This document shows positions 11,461 through 21,820 of a stretch of 64,000 bases of DNA, in pieces; position 1 is the first letter of the stretch; the number at the start of each line of letters is the position of its first letter. The notes beneath the pieces are model-generated. The model saw only the letters and a program-made list of their open reading frames with translations. It did not search any database and had not been told where the DNA came from. The position numbers were made by a program, and so were the translations under genes. Source of the DNA: Spodoptera frugiperda (taxonomy: Eukaryota > Arthropoda > Insecta > Lepidoptera > Noctuidae); the NCBI RefSeq assembly GCF_023101765.2, contig NC_064218.1, forward strand, positions 7,874,001 through 7,938,000, read 5' to 3'.

Positions 11461-12875
11461 TCAAAATTCCCCTTCCCAAAGATAAATAATTGTAAACATC
11501 AAACTTGAATCATATACACTCCTACAACTCCATCCAACTCGAATCCTACACCCCTACAACCACCATACAATTCTCAATGAGCCTGTGTGGAAGAGAATAG
11601 CTTCCAATCTCTCTATATTGTCGACCAATAACTATTAGTTGTGCCAATTAACACAACACACAACCCTTCTCTGCTCGATATGAAGAGGATCTTTCTCAAT
11701 CATGTTGAGATCTCTTATTGGTTTAGTGATGTGGCAACTTTTGTTTTATTCTTTATCGATATTGTATTTTTTTAATATAATTTTGACTTCTTCGGAGTGA
11801 TTTTTCTATAAAAGTTAAAATTAATCTTATAATTCTCATTTATTTATTTATCTTACTTGTTTTAGAAAAAAAATCTTTATTATTAGTATAGGTTGTACCA
11901 GTTTATTCTAGTGATTTAGTTTAAGTTAGCTAAGCTGTTACTGGTAAATAAATCCCAAAGATTTATAAATACCTATTGTCTATCAAGACATGTTTATCTA
12001 TGTACAGAGTTGTTAGAGAATCATTCCTAAAAAATAATCTCATATTTTCAAATTAATATAATAATCTCAAAATAATTATGTCTACATTTCTAACTAACTC
12101 GACAACAATTACTACTAGCCAGAATATCTCAAATATGTAGGCTAAATAAAGTGTAAACATAGTTCCACAAAAGCCCGCGCCACTGGATTACATGCTGTTT
12201 CACATTTTCCAGCAAAATATACGTGACACCAAATAATATTTCATTGTGAGAAGCCACAATGTTTACCGTTTCGTATTACCCGCTTTTATTGATAAGTATT
12301 ATTCTAGTTTATATTACATTTTCATAAATCGCTGTTAAATACTGTTTTAGTTTAGCTTTCAGCTGTGTCAAGTGATTTATTGCCTAACCAAGTAATTATT
12401 GTTGTGTTTTAATAAATTGCCGTGTTAAACATTAAAGCGTAAATGTATAGGTATTATTATTGCCTACGTATTTCTCTTTAAAATGGACTTCTGCTAAGTT
12501 ATTGTTAATTTTTCCTATCTAAACAGTAAATCTTATACAGGTATTTAAATAGTCTCAAAAACACATAAGTATCTAGAAGAATATTTCTCATAAAAAAACA
12601 TCAAATATTGATATGTATAAAAGATTTATTGGTAATTTATTTCTGTATAAAAAATACTGAAATGAATTTATCGATAAGCAATACTTATCGATATATTTCT
12701 CACCCTAGAGAATATTAAAGACTGTTCGGTATACGAGTAGCAACACTTTATCGTCACGTCAATAATGATGGGAACAACACTAGAAGCTGCGTTGTCATCC
12801 ACGGGTATTTGGTTACACAGACTTTGAACGCTGAGTGCTTACGAGATTTTCGGTATAAAGATATTATAATAATAC
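11461..12875. other. AT-rich flank upstream of the LTR element
   Basis: No gene is recognised. The only structured site is a hairpin with two TATCGATA octamers at 12669-12693, listed separately. Confidence 0.5.
12669..12693. promoter_or_regulatory. Hairpin carrying two TATCGATA octamers
   Basis: A 10-bp perfect stem (12669-12678 with 12684-12693) and 5-nt loop. Each arm contains TATCGATA, the DRE octamer bound in Drosophila by DREF and, in part, by BEAF. That this works in the present species is inference. Confidence 0.3.
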
Positions 12876-13190
12876 TGTTAGAAGTCAAGGAATAACAGCT
12901 TTTAATAGTCTATAAAAGCAAACTTCACACCGTTCTCAAGCCCATTTGCTCGAGAGTCGTCGAAGAGGTTACATCGCTCAAGGATCGTGAGACTTATATT
13001 TTTGTATTCTTATGTACTTTCTTATTATTTCTTTGATAATTTATGTGCTAATTCAATGTGTAGTGATTTGCGGTAGATAAGGTTACTTTTCGTGTTTGTT
13101 ATTTTGTTCCTAAATAAAAAAATAAAGAGTTGTATAATTTTGGTTGTGTGTTGCGTTTTTTTTAAATATCCAAACTTCTGATTCCTAAAA
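12876..13190 (+). repeat. 5' LTR
   Basis: A 315-bp copy matching 18566-18880 base for base by eye. It contains a TATA-like tataaaag at 12911-12918 and an AATAAA polyadenylation-type hexamer at 13113-13118, so it carries the usual promoter and poly(A) signals. The last A may belong to the neighbouring sequence. Confidence 0.95.
12911..12918 (+). promoter_or_regulatory. Putative LTR TATA box
   Basis: tataaaag, 35 bp into the 5' LTR. The same box is in the 3' LTR at 18601-18608, where it could drive transcription into the flank. Confidence 0.6.
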
Positions 13191-13364
13191 TCAGAAGTGG
13201 GATAAAGAACAGCTTTAATTGCCCACTAGATTACCAGTAAAAACATTCAAGGAACAAAATATCAAAATATTTTTCTACCCGCAAATTTCACTTTTGGTTT
13301 TCGCTTATCATTTTGATATTTTACGTGTGTGATTGTGATTTAATACCGAATCTTTGTGCTCATC

Positions 13365-16300
13365 ATGCCGGGAAGCCATGAACGTCGTCGTTCACGAGGT
13401 CGATCTCAACGCGTTTCGCGAGACGAGTCCCCTAGCAGTGAAACCGAATGTAGGTCGCGCCGTAGATCACGACGGAACCGTCGTCGGGAGCGTAGCGACT
13501 CCGAGGAAAGCACGTATTGTCGCCGCCGCGAGGCTCGGGACCACCGCCATTCTAGATCTCGATCTCCACATACACCCCCGCGTGCAAGGTACCCGTCAGT
13601 GACTCCACGTACTAATAACTCGTTACAAGACACTCTCAGTAATATTATGACAAGGCTTGATGCTATCGAGCATAACGGTGCGAACGCGATATCCACGCCT
13701 AATAATTTGCCAAATTCTCACACTGAAGGAAACCTGCAGGATCCGGTTCGTGAAGCCGCTTCGCGTTCGCGTAGTCTCGACGTCTTGAGCGATGTTCCGC
13801 AACAAGTCCGCATTAATAATTCCGAGGGTTCTTCAACGACAGTTCATGCGGACAACTCAAGCGCTCGCGGATCCGAAGCCGTGTCCACTGTGACCATGCT
13901 CGCGGAAGCCTTGAGATCTTTGCAGCCTACTAGGTCGCACAATTATTACGTATCTAATTTCGATCCGAACATACACGATATTGACGCATGGTGCGAGGAA
14001 GTGGACCGAGCCGCGATCGCGAACGCTTGGAGGGACCATGAATGTTTGTCGCGAGTAGCTTCCTGCCTTAAAGGCGATGCTAAAGTTTGGCTCAACGAAT
14101 GGGTCACCAATGATCGAACATGGTCAAATTTTAAGCTTGAGTTTAAACCCCTTTGTCCACGGAAGTTAGATTACGCAAATATTTTATTCGAAGCAATGAA
14201 CACGACATCCGACAAATACACGACATATGCGGAATACGCTCGCCGTACTTTGTTACGCTTAAGGATAGTTAAGGGTCTTAGCGATGAGTTACGAACTCTT
14301 ATCGTCATACGTGGTATTGATAACCCACAAATTAGAGCGGCCGCGGCGAATGCAAACCTAGCAACCGAAGATATAGTCTCGTTCCTTTCAATTTACGTGA
14401 AACCGAACCGCGCTAAACCTGATTCTCGTGGTACCGCGACAAATAAACATTCGTCTTCGAACTCATCTTTTGATCGCGGACCCAAGTGTTACATATGCAA
14501 CCAGCGTGGACATGTGGGTCGCAATTGTATTAAAAAGACTCGCAAAGAATCCAGTGATAGGTCTACCGTAAAATCTGGGACACAAGGCTCTGTTAACGAT
14601 ACCACTGCTGCTAGCAAATCCGAATTGCTATGCTCGTTTTGTAAGAAAAGGGGGCACACAGAAGAAAAGTGCTTCGCCAAGAACCGCTCAGAACAAAGGA
14701 ACCAGCGAAATGTTAATTTGTGCGCGAGTCACGCAAATAACAAGACAGATATTGTAACGGCCGTTGTCCAGGGTATCCCCATGGACGCGCTCATAGATAG
14801 TGGAGCCCAAAACGTGTCGCTGATTTCTTCAGATGTTCTGAAGCACCTTTCTTGCCAAGTTAAACCAACACACTGCGTTCTCAAGGGTATAAGCGAGCGG
14901 GAAATCGTAGCTTCTTCGTTCATTACGGCAACTATTGAGCTTAGTGACATTTCTATAGAAACTGACCTAGTGGTAGTGCCAAAGTCATGTATGAACACTT
15001 CTCTTATTATTGGAACAGACGTCCTTAACCGCGACGGGGTAACGTACGTACGCACCAAAGACAGACAGTACATCACTCGAGCTAGCGATACTCCTGCTTG
15101 TGTGAACGAAGTTCTACGTCTTGACCAAACGTTGGTCAATACCCCTTTGCAAGGCGCTCTGCGTGATTCTCTGATGTCTGTGATTAACAAATTTTCAAAC
15201 TTTCTTATCACTGGTACCGCGACGAGTACAGTTACAACTGGTTACATGGAGATCAAACTAACTAATACCACTCCCATCGTATACCGACCGTACAAGCTCT
15301 CTTATAACGAGAAACTCGTAGTACGCGAAATAATTAGAGATTTATTGGATAAAGGCATCATCAGGGAATCACGATCAGAGTACGCCAGCCCCATAATACT
15401 GGTGAAGAAGAAGGATGGGTCCGACCGAATGTGTGTCGACTACAGGGCGCTCAATCGTATCACTGAAAAGGAGAGATATCCTCTCCCCCTGATAGACGAC
15501 CACATTGATCGGTTGGGTCGCTACACCTTCTTCAGCAGCTTAGACATGGCTACTGGTTTCCACCAGATTCGAATCAAAGAGAGCTCCGTTCACGTGACGG
15601 GATTCGTCACACCAGAAGGGCACTACGAATTCCTGAAAATGCCGTATGGTTTGACGAACTCCCCGATCGTATACCAACGGATAATAAATCACACCCTTCG
15701 CGAATTTATCGACGCCGGAAACGCGCTAGTTTATATCGATGACGTCCTCTTGCTAAGTAATACCGCAGAGGATGGCATCGCTTTGCTCGAGAGAGTCCTG
15801 CAAACACTCACTAAATCAGGCTTTTCGATAAATTTAAAGAAATGCTCTTTCTTGACAACCGAAGTCGAATACTTGGGTAGGTCGATAAGTTTTGGTCAGG
15901 TACGACCGAGCTCTAGGAAAATAGCGGCGTTAAAAAACTCCCCAGCTCCCAAAAATGTCAGGCAGGTCCGTCAATTATTAGGACTGGCAGGATACTTCCG
16001 CAAATATATTAAAAACTACGCAACCAAGACCGCGTGCATCGCCCATTTAACTCGAAAGGGGGTAGATTTTCATTGGGGTCAGGAACAGGAACAAGTTCGG
16101 CAAGATTTAATACAATGCTTGACTAGTGAGCCTGTCCTCACCATTTTCAACCCTGAGCTAAAAACCGAAGTTCACACAGATGCGAGCTCTGCCGGTTATG
16201 GGGCAGTGCTTTTACAAATGGACACTGATGGTGGAAGGCATGTGGTGGCATACTTCAGTAAGGTTACGCAAGGAGCAGAAAGCAAATACCATAGCTACGA

Positions 16301-17858
16301 ATTGGAGACGTTAGCGGTCGTGAAGGCCTTGCAGCATTTTCGCCATTATTTGGTGGGCTTGCAATTCAAGGTCGTCACAGACTGCAACGCTCTCAAGTCT
16401 ACGGAACGTAAAAAAGATCTGCTTCCTCGCGTAGCTCGATGGTGGATTTACCTCCAGGATTTTAATTTTTCTCTCGAGTACAGAAAAGGGGTTATGCTTC
16501 CGCATGCCGACTACCTCAGTAGAAACCCCGTTACCACCATAAATCAAATAACGAGACCTCGTAACTGGGCGCAAATAGCGCAAAACGCGGACCATGAAAC
16601 TAAAGACCTTATACAGAAACTCTCAGAAGGTCAGCTCGACTCTAGTCGTTATGTCTTGAAAAATGACCTATTGCATTACAAATACACGCCAGTCGGTGAA
16701 GAAGCACGCCTTCTTTGTTTTATACCCAAGGGCCATCGACTCAGTCTTTTACGAATTTTCCACGATGAGCATGAGCACGTGGGTGCTGATAAAACTCTAC
16801 ATCTCATCCTAAAACATTTCTGGTTCCCCGGGCTCCGCCAATTTGTGTCTAAATACATCTCCCATTGTTTAGTATGTATTTCTAAAAAGCGAGTGCCCCG
16901 GGCACCGCTTCAGAATATCTCATCCTGGTCAAAACCCGAAACCCCTTTCGACACCGTTCATGTCGATGCCCTGGGACCACTGCCAGAATCGGAGGGTTAC
17001 AAATTTATCTTAATACTAGTTGATGCTTTTACAAAGTTTTGTATGTTGTACCCTATTTACCGCCAAGACACCAGTGAGTTGAAACGCGTCATGTCTCAAG
17101 CCATTTCTTTATTTGGAGTTCCCAGACTGTTAGTTACTGACAGGGGTAGGATGTTTGAGTCTACGGACTTCGTGCAGTGGATATCCGAACTTGGTTCAGA
17201 CCTGCACTATATAACTCCTGAAATGCACGGCGCGAACGGGCAAGTGGAACGGTATATAAGAACCGTTCTTAACATGCTTCGTATCGAAGTGGGACATAAG
17301 AACGCCTCCTGGTCGACCACACTTTGGAAGTTACAACTGGTACTAAATATCAGCAAGCAGAAAACTACCCAATCCTCAGCCATAAATTTAATGATTGGTA
17401 CGGACGCCTCTACCCCAGCTATACGATCGTTGATACGGGACCTAGCTACAAGTACTCCAGATACCAACAGAGAAGCTCTGCGGGAGATGCGTCGAAGTCG
17501 CGCTAGCGAACTGATGAAAAAGAACCAGGAACAGCAAGATGCTTCAGCCAACCAGTTTAGACGTCCACCGCGCGAATACAAGGTGGATGACCTAGTTTTT
17601 GTAATAAAGTACTCGCAATCAACGGGAAAATTAGACCCTGGAATGCGAGGACCATATAGAGTGACCAAAGTCTTACCTAATGGGCGCTATGAACTTAAAC
17701 TTCTCAGCGGAAGCTGCGGGAAAACCACTCAAGCAGCCTCCCAATACATGGTGCCTTGGAAAGGAGAATGGTGCCCAGAAAGTTGTGCCGCTTTCTTTGA
17801 AAGTGAGTATGATGAACTGATCCTGTTGTTTTTTTTTTTTTGGTTTCAGAAGTGTTAG
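13365..17858 (+). CDS. Gag-Pol polyprotein of Ty3/gypsy element
   Basis: The first ATG is at 13365; the open frame extends upstream only to a GTG at 13356. Read without splicing it encodes 1497 aa. Residues 1-75 are very rich in Arg and Ser with several RS pairs, unusual for a Gag. A Gag core lies at about 190-350, followed by two CX2CX4HX4C zinc knuckles near residues 375 and 423. The protease has D-S-G near 478. RT (about 640-810) has YIDD near 790, and RNase H begins near 939. The integrase has an HHCC zinc domain (about 1135-1170) and catalytic D 1201, D 1259 and E 1295, so the last two are separated by 35 residues (DD35E). A GPY motif lies near 1430. The last 19 codons run through a T-tract (17829-17840) that encodes phenylalanines, unlike a normal pol end. 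A GTGAGT at 17803 suggests an intron starts there, so this stop may belong only to unspliced RNA. The clade within Ty3/gypsy is not resolved. Confidence 0.95.
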   Translation: MPGSHERRRSRGRSQRVSRDESPSSETECRSRRRSRRNRRRERSDSEESTYCRRREARDHRHSRSRSPHTPPRARYPSVTPRTNNSLQDTLSNIMTRLDAIEHNGANAISTPNNLPNSHTEGNLQDPVREAASRSRSLDVLSDVPQQVRINNSEGSSTTVHADNSSARGSEAVSTVTMLAEALRSLQPTRSHNYYVSNFDPNIHDIDAWCEEVDRAAIANAWRDHECLSRVASCLKGDAKVWLNEWVTNDRTWSNFKLEFKPLCPRKLDYANILFEAMNTTSDKYTTYAEYARRTLLRLRIVKGLSDELRTLIVIRGIDNPQIRAAAANANLATEDIVSFLSIYVKPNRAKPDSRGTATNKHSSSNSSFDRGPKCYICNQRGHVGRNCIKKTRKESSDRSTVKSGTQGSVNDTTAASKSELLCSFCKKRGHTEEKCFAKNRSEQRNQRNVNLCASHANNKTDIVTAVVQGIPMDALIDSGAQNVSLISSDVLKHLSCQVKPTHCVLKGISEREIVASSFITATIELSDISIETDLVVVPKSCMNTSLIIGTDVLNRDGVTYVRTKDRQYITRASDTPACVNEVLRLDQTLVNTPLQGALRDSLMSVINKFSNFLITGTATSTVTTGYMEIKLTNTTPIVYRPYKLSYNEKLVVREIIRDLLDKGIIRESRSEYASPIILVKKKDGSDRMCVDYRALNRITEKERYPLPLIDDHIDRLGRYTFFSSLDMATGFHQIRIKESSVHVTGFVTPEGHYEFLKMPYGLTNSPIVYQRIINHTLREFIDAGNALVYIDDVLLLSNTAEDGIALLERVLQTLTKSGFSINLKKCSFLTTEVEYLGRSISFGQVRPSSRKIAALKNSPAPKNVRQVRQLLGLAGYFRKYIKNYATKTACIAHLTRKGVDFHWGQEQEQVRQDLIQCLTSEPVLTIFNPELKTEVHTDASSAGYGAVLLQMDTDGGRHVVAYFSKVTQGAESKYHSYELETLAVVKALQHFRHYLVGLQFKVVTDCNALKSTERKKDLLPRVARWWIYLQDFNFSLEYRKGVMLPHADYLSRNPVTTINQITRPRNWAQIAQNADHETKDLIQKLSEGQLDSSRYVLKNDLLHYKYTPVGEEARLLCFIPKGHRLSLLRIFHDEHEHVGADKTLHLILKHFWFPGLRQFVSKYISHCLVCISKKRVPRAPLQNISSWSKPETPFDTVHVDALGPLPESEGYKFILILVDAFTKFCMLYPIYRQDTSELKRVMSQAISLFGVPRLLVTDRGRMFESTDFVQWISELGSDLHYITPEMHGANGQVERYIRTVLNMLRIEVGHKNASWSTTLWKLQLVLNISKQKTTQSSAINLMIGTDASTPAIRSLIRDLATSTPDTNREALREMRRSRASELMKKNQEQQDASANQFRRPPREYKVDDLVFVIKYSQSTGKLDPGMRGPYRVTKVLPNGRYELKLLSGSCGKTTQAASQYMVPWKGEWCPESCAAFFESEYDELILLFFFFWFQKC

Positions 17859-18250
17859 TCCCTAGGGCGTTAGTCGCCCTACAATGGGACGTCACCAATG
17901 GCGTTTGTCGCCAAACATACGGGTTAGTCCCAACGGCGTTAGTCGCCGAACATACGGGTTAGTCCCACCGGGTTAGTCCCACTGGGTTAGTCCCACCGGG
18001 TTAGTCCCACCGGGTTAGTCCCACCGGGTTAGTCCCACCGGGTTAGTCCCACCGGGTTAGTCCCACCGGGTTAGTCCCAATGGCGTTAGTCGCCCAACAA
18101 TGGGATGTGTTCCCCATCAATGGTGTTAATCGCATATAGACGGACGCCCCAGAGGCGTGTGTCGCCTAACCATGGGATACGCCCCACTGCGAAGGCGTGT
18201 ATCGCCCAACGTCGGTGATCGTCACCCATGTAGCGTCAGTCGCTGTGGTA
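17852..18250 (+). repeat. Degenerate hairpin-forming tandem repeat array
   Basis: Repeated gttagtc words alternate between a non-folding form (gttagtcccaccgg) and a self-complementary form such as gggcgttagtcgccc (17867-17881) and ggcgttagtcgcc (17936-17948). Copies decay toward the right (gcgtgtgtcgcc, gcgtgtatcgcc, gcgtcagtcgct). The array fills most of the putative intron. Confidence 0.8.
17958..18083 (+). repeat. 14-bp minisatellite, nine units
   Basis: Head-to-tail GTTAGTCCCACCGG units start at 17958, 17972, 17986, 18000, 18014, 18028, 18042, 18056 and 18070. The second has one T for C and the last reads caatgg. The homogeneity of the core suggests recent expansion by slippage or unequal exchange. 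Confidence 0.9.
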
Positions 18251-18385
18251 ACGTATAAGGCAATGATATGAAATGGTTGGGACGCCTACTATCTTATATC
18301 GTTAGCCATTTTCCTATTTATGTAATTATTAAGCGATCAGTATACTTGTGTTAATTTTGTGAATAACCATAGCAAGCTCTTTCAG

Positions 18386-18585
18386 ATGACGATACTGACG
18401 AGGCTGAAAATAGGTCAGATCACTTGGAAGGCGACAACCCGGCACCAGCTTCGATTGGGTTATCCATGCCGAGCTTAGATGAGGAGGTGGGAACAGAACA
18501 GCATCCCAGTGCAGGCGCATCCCAAGAAGTTCAAGTCGAGGACGACTTGTTGTCAGGAGAGGCCGTGTTAGAAGTCAAGGAATAA
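18386..18585 (+). CDS. Putative second exon: acidic C-terminal tail of Pol
   Basis: Following the CAG acceptor, an open frame of about 65 codons in the phase required by the upstream exon runs to a TAA at 18583-18585, about 17 bases inside the 3' LTR. The product is strongly acidic (runs of Asp and Glu at the start and near the end) with Ser/Pro/Ala stretches. From family knowledge, acidic tails after the GPY module and stops close to the LTR are common in insect gypsy pol proteins. This segment has no ATG of its own that would make sense, so it needs splicing or is a relic. If spliced, Pol would be about 1545 aa. Confidence 0.55.
18555..18562 (+). other. Polypurine tract candidate
   Basis: aggagagg, three bases before the 3' LTR. 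This is the expected position for priming plus-strand DNA synthesis. It is short, so only moderately sure. Confidence 0.55.
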
Positions 18586-18880
18586 CAGCTTTTAATAGTC
18601 TATAAAAGCAAACTTCACACCGTTCTCAAGCCCATTTGCTCGAGAGTCGTCGAAGAGGTTACATCGCTCAAGGATCGTGAGACTTATATTTTTGTATTCT
18701 TATGTACTTTCTTATTATTTCTTTGATAATTTATGTGCTAATTCAATGTGTAGTGATTTGCGGTAGATAAGGTTACTTTTCGTGTTTGTTATTTTGTTCC
18801 TAAATAAAAAAATAAAGAGTTGTATAATTTTGGTTGTGTGTTGCGTTTTTTTTAAATATCCAAACTTCTGATTCCTAAAA
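18566..18880 (+). repeat. 3' LTR
   Basis: Matches the 5' LTR along its full length by eye, including the TATA-like box and the AATAAA hexamer (18803-18808). It is followed by atac, duplicating the left flank. Confidence 0.95.
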
Positions 18881-20924
18881 ATACATTACCGAGAATTTTA
18901 TCGATTGAAATGGTCTTTACATGATTTTTTTACTTGTACAACCTGAAATATTAGGCTGAGTCATGTTAATGTTAAGACATCGATTTCAGCATTTATATTA
19001 CCCCTTTATCGATATATCCAGTTCATTTCTATTAAAGAAAAACAAAGAACATGTTCTCCGGAAATATTACCGTTGACTTTAAAACATAAAAGTTAGTGTA
19101 ATAGTTACGCATTAGGTTGAGCATTTCTTCGCTATGAATTCTATATACTTATCCGTAACAGGCGTTGTACCGTGGAGCTTGGGGGCAGGTCTACTTAGAA
19201 GACTCGGTGCCCTTTACAAGTGTTAAGGGTAGCCTCCGAGATGAGGTAAAAATCCCACAGTGCCTAGTCTATCCTATCTCCAAAAAGCTAGGCGCCTTTT
19301 GACTGTTTCCACCGTCATCAAAAAAAGGTACATGACTAGGCAGTACCTATATGTATAGTAGGTATCTACATAATAATTCCTATAACGCAATACCTTATCG
19401 TCTTAAGTTGTAATGTACCCAAGAGAGGATCAGAATACACCATGAATGTGTTAGGGTTAAATAAAGCAAACACAACAAGTTTACATTCATAACCCTTAAC
19501 CAAAGGTCCTCCGAAACGGAGGGTGGAGCGGAAAACCTTGACAAACTCCCTATGTTTATATTATTATAATAATAGTTTTAAAACTACATAGCTTTGAGTA
19601 ACTAATACAAAATTGTTAGGTTATCATCTAACTATAGTTCAAAGCTATTTAAATATACAATTGCGTCGGTAATTTCTTAATGTACATTATAGGTATGTAC
19701 TAACATTCAACAACTATATATAGGTGTATATACTTAACACATTGAACGCGCCGTGGTGTCAGTCAAAGACTTAAGTACTATGCGGCGAAGAAGTAAAAAA
19801 TATTAGTTTGCAATAAAAAAAAAACAACAGCAAAAAATGTGTATAATATAATACAGCTTTAACAGGCGTTAAAATAACAATACTTAATATCAAAATAAGT
19901 AAGTAAAATGTGTACCAACAAAAGCTATTAAAGAAACGATGAGCTTTTTAAACGCTGAATTGTATAAATGGAAGCAAAGAATAGCAGATTTATAAAGAAT
20001 GGAAGAAAGCAGAAGGCTATTATTGGTGTAATTACCAATACTTAATGGTGAATACTTTAGGAACACTGAAATCCCCTTTGTAATGCTTTACTTGTCGTTG
20101 CAATATTTTAATGTACTTTCCTTCCAAAGAATTGTGTTTTGAGAACAGACAAAGTGCTTTGTCATGTTTATTTACGCGTTTTAATATGCTTTGTGATCTT
20201 ATTGATGAGTTTTTTAATAGGCTAGTTTCTTACTAGTCATATTCAATATTTTTTCGAAATATCAAAAACGATATTTACTATGAATTTTGTATGAAATAGT
20301 GCGTTATAACGACATCAGATTTTTACGTCAAAAACAGATTAAGAAGAAAATTTAGTTATATAATCATCAATTTTATTACTTAAAGTGATTGATTATTTTT
20401 GAATATTTTATTGTAGTGAAAAGTCAAAATAATTTATTTTTGACTGAGGAAACTATCAAATTGTTGATAATTAATACAGAAAACATTTTTTTAATATTTA
20501 TATTTTAACTTTTAGTTTCATAAGCAAAAAGTATAGTATTTGATATACACACAACAAATACAACACAGAAAAGCCTACTACATACAGAAGCACACAAACA
20601 AACAAACAGACCAATATCAGTTACGCCAATTACGTAGCATTTAACTCGAAAGATACCCACACAAAGACAACACTAATTCAATAAGAACGTACACAGGGAA
20701 CAACACCATATATGTATGTGTACAGGGTGTGATTGGTTTCGGGGATGATAATTTAAACTAAGATACTGCTTACTTGCAATAATTTCATTGTTACTCTGTA
20801 GTAGCAATTTAGTTACATGGGTCATCTGGGTTGGAAGACTTCAAAGGGTACACACATTTTAATGACAAAATGTGCATGTATGCTTTTACTTATTTTCTTT
20901 TTTTTTTAACTTTGCTCCACACCT
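18881..20924. other. Spacer, no gene recognised
   Basis: AT-rich. A somewhat GC-richer patch at 19160-19330 and another at 19420-19540 were not recognised. At 20724 a single tacagggtgtgattggtttc end resembles the termini of the foldback element, but no partner end was found. Confidence 0.45.
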
Positions 20925-21065
20925 TGGGTTTTTTCCTGTGTCGTAATTGTGGATCACATAATGATCCGTGCTAGAATCGAACTCGTTACACCTTTCATGG
21001 CAGCCAATTGCCCAGCCACCGCATCAACCGTCCAGTCAGAGTTGTATTTAAGGTGTCATGATATA
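20925..21065 (-). repeat. SINE-A, minus-strand copy
   Basis: Read in reverse it contains gcggtggctgggcaattggc (A-box region) and gagttcgattctagcacgga (B-box GTTCGATTC), then a body ending near ttgtggatcacat. Same layout as 7356-7546. Confidence 0.7.
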
Positions 21066-21549
21066 CAAGTTTTCTTATACTGCCTAACATTTTTTACTTC
21101 TATTCATAGGTACTTACACTTATCACAGTAACAACATTCGCTATGAAATTTTAGTTAAAAATAGCACCCACGAATTCAAATACAACCTGTATATGAGCAA
21201 GCTATACAAACATAGAGCTGTATAGTTGTAATCTACACACTCCCAGCATGATCTCAGTACCTTTGTTTACAAACCCCGGAATCTGAACCCAGTGAAGGCC
21301 GGAATGTTCGAGCCGATTGATTTTTAAAAGGCCCCGTTTAATTAAAGGTATAACAATCTAAAGCTTTGAAACACCGGTTACCTATCCCCTGAGCAAACGT
21401 TGAACTTTTGGAGCGAAATTGTTTCTATTTTGGTATGTGAAGGGTGAATATTAATAGAAGGTAGTTATGATATGATAGCTGGATGTTGCTATTTTGGTGG
21501 CGGTTTTGTTTTGCATTCATTTGGAGTTTGTACTTGAGGTTATTTTCAT

Positions 21550-21650
21550 CCTTGTGGATACATTGAACTCAAATTCAAACTCAAAATCTTTATTTGCATG
21601 ATAAAGTTATTACACAGGTCTTAATTTAAATATTTTGAACAGCTTAACGG
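21550..21650. repeat. Short interspersed repeat fragment
   Basis: aattcaaactcaaaatcttt atttgca-type sequence, widely repeated in lepidopteran DNA from memory. A related motif (aattcaattcatttatttca) lies at about 59910. Confidence 0.4.
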
Positions 21651-21664
21651 CCTTTTTCAGGCGT

Positions 21665-21820
21665 TGCAAAAGATGCGTGCTATGGATGCCTTCCCTACTA
21701 TCGATACATCGCACACTCGAGCTGTGCATCTTCCTCGCACAGTTAAATAGCTCTTAGTATCAGTGGAAACGGTCACATAGTTTCACAGCTTAGCAATTAC
21801 ATTTTCGTAGCATTTAAGGT
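21665..21820 (+). repeat. Interspersed repeat L3p, copy 1
   Basis: gatgcgtgctatggatg, cgagctgtgcatcttcctcg, tagtatcagtggaaacgg and acatagtttcacagctt recur at 33290-33420. Non-coding; class unknown. Confidence 0.6.

Larger units (their letters stand above)
17803..18385 (+). other. Putative phase-1 intron in the pol 3' end
   Basis: Starts GTGAGT (17803-17808) after GAAA and ends in a TTTCAG acceptor at 18385. It is 583 bp long and has in-frame stops. Removing it keeps the pol frame open (phase 1) into the acidic segment at 18386-18585. A second polypyrimidine-CAG acceptor-like site (tttttttttttggtttcag) ends at 17850. The interior is a hairpin-rich minisatellite. The GT-AG ends and frame compatibility are seen; splicing itself is inferred. 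Confidence 0.6.
12876..18880 (+). mobile_element. Ty3/gypsy-type LTR retrotransposon, full length
   Basis: About 6.0 kb. Two LTRs of 314-315 bp (12876-13190, 18566-18880) look identical by eye. Both start TGTTAG; they end CTAAA(A) rather than the usual CA. The flanks duplicate (a)atac (12871-12875 and 18880-18884), with one base ambiguous because the LTR ends in A. The order gag, PR, RT, RNase H, INT is the Ty3/gypsy order. The sequence after the 5' LTR (13190-13203, atcagaagtgggat) would be the primer-binding site, though I cannot name its tRNA. A purine-rich aggagagg (18555-18562) lies just before the 3' LTR. The frame is intact and the LTRs unmutated, so the insertion is recent. No envelope-like gene was seen. 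Confidence 0.95.

Noticed and set aside
14729..15211. 160-codon minus-strand frame inside the gypsy element
   Set aside because: A shadow of gag-pol coding on the opposite strand; no motif.
17852..18100. CRISPR-like array (short repeats at regular spacing)
   Set aside because: The units are contiguous 14-mers without unique spacers, inside a eukaryotic retrotransposon. It is a minisatellite.
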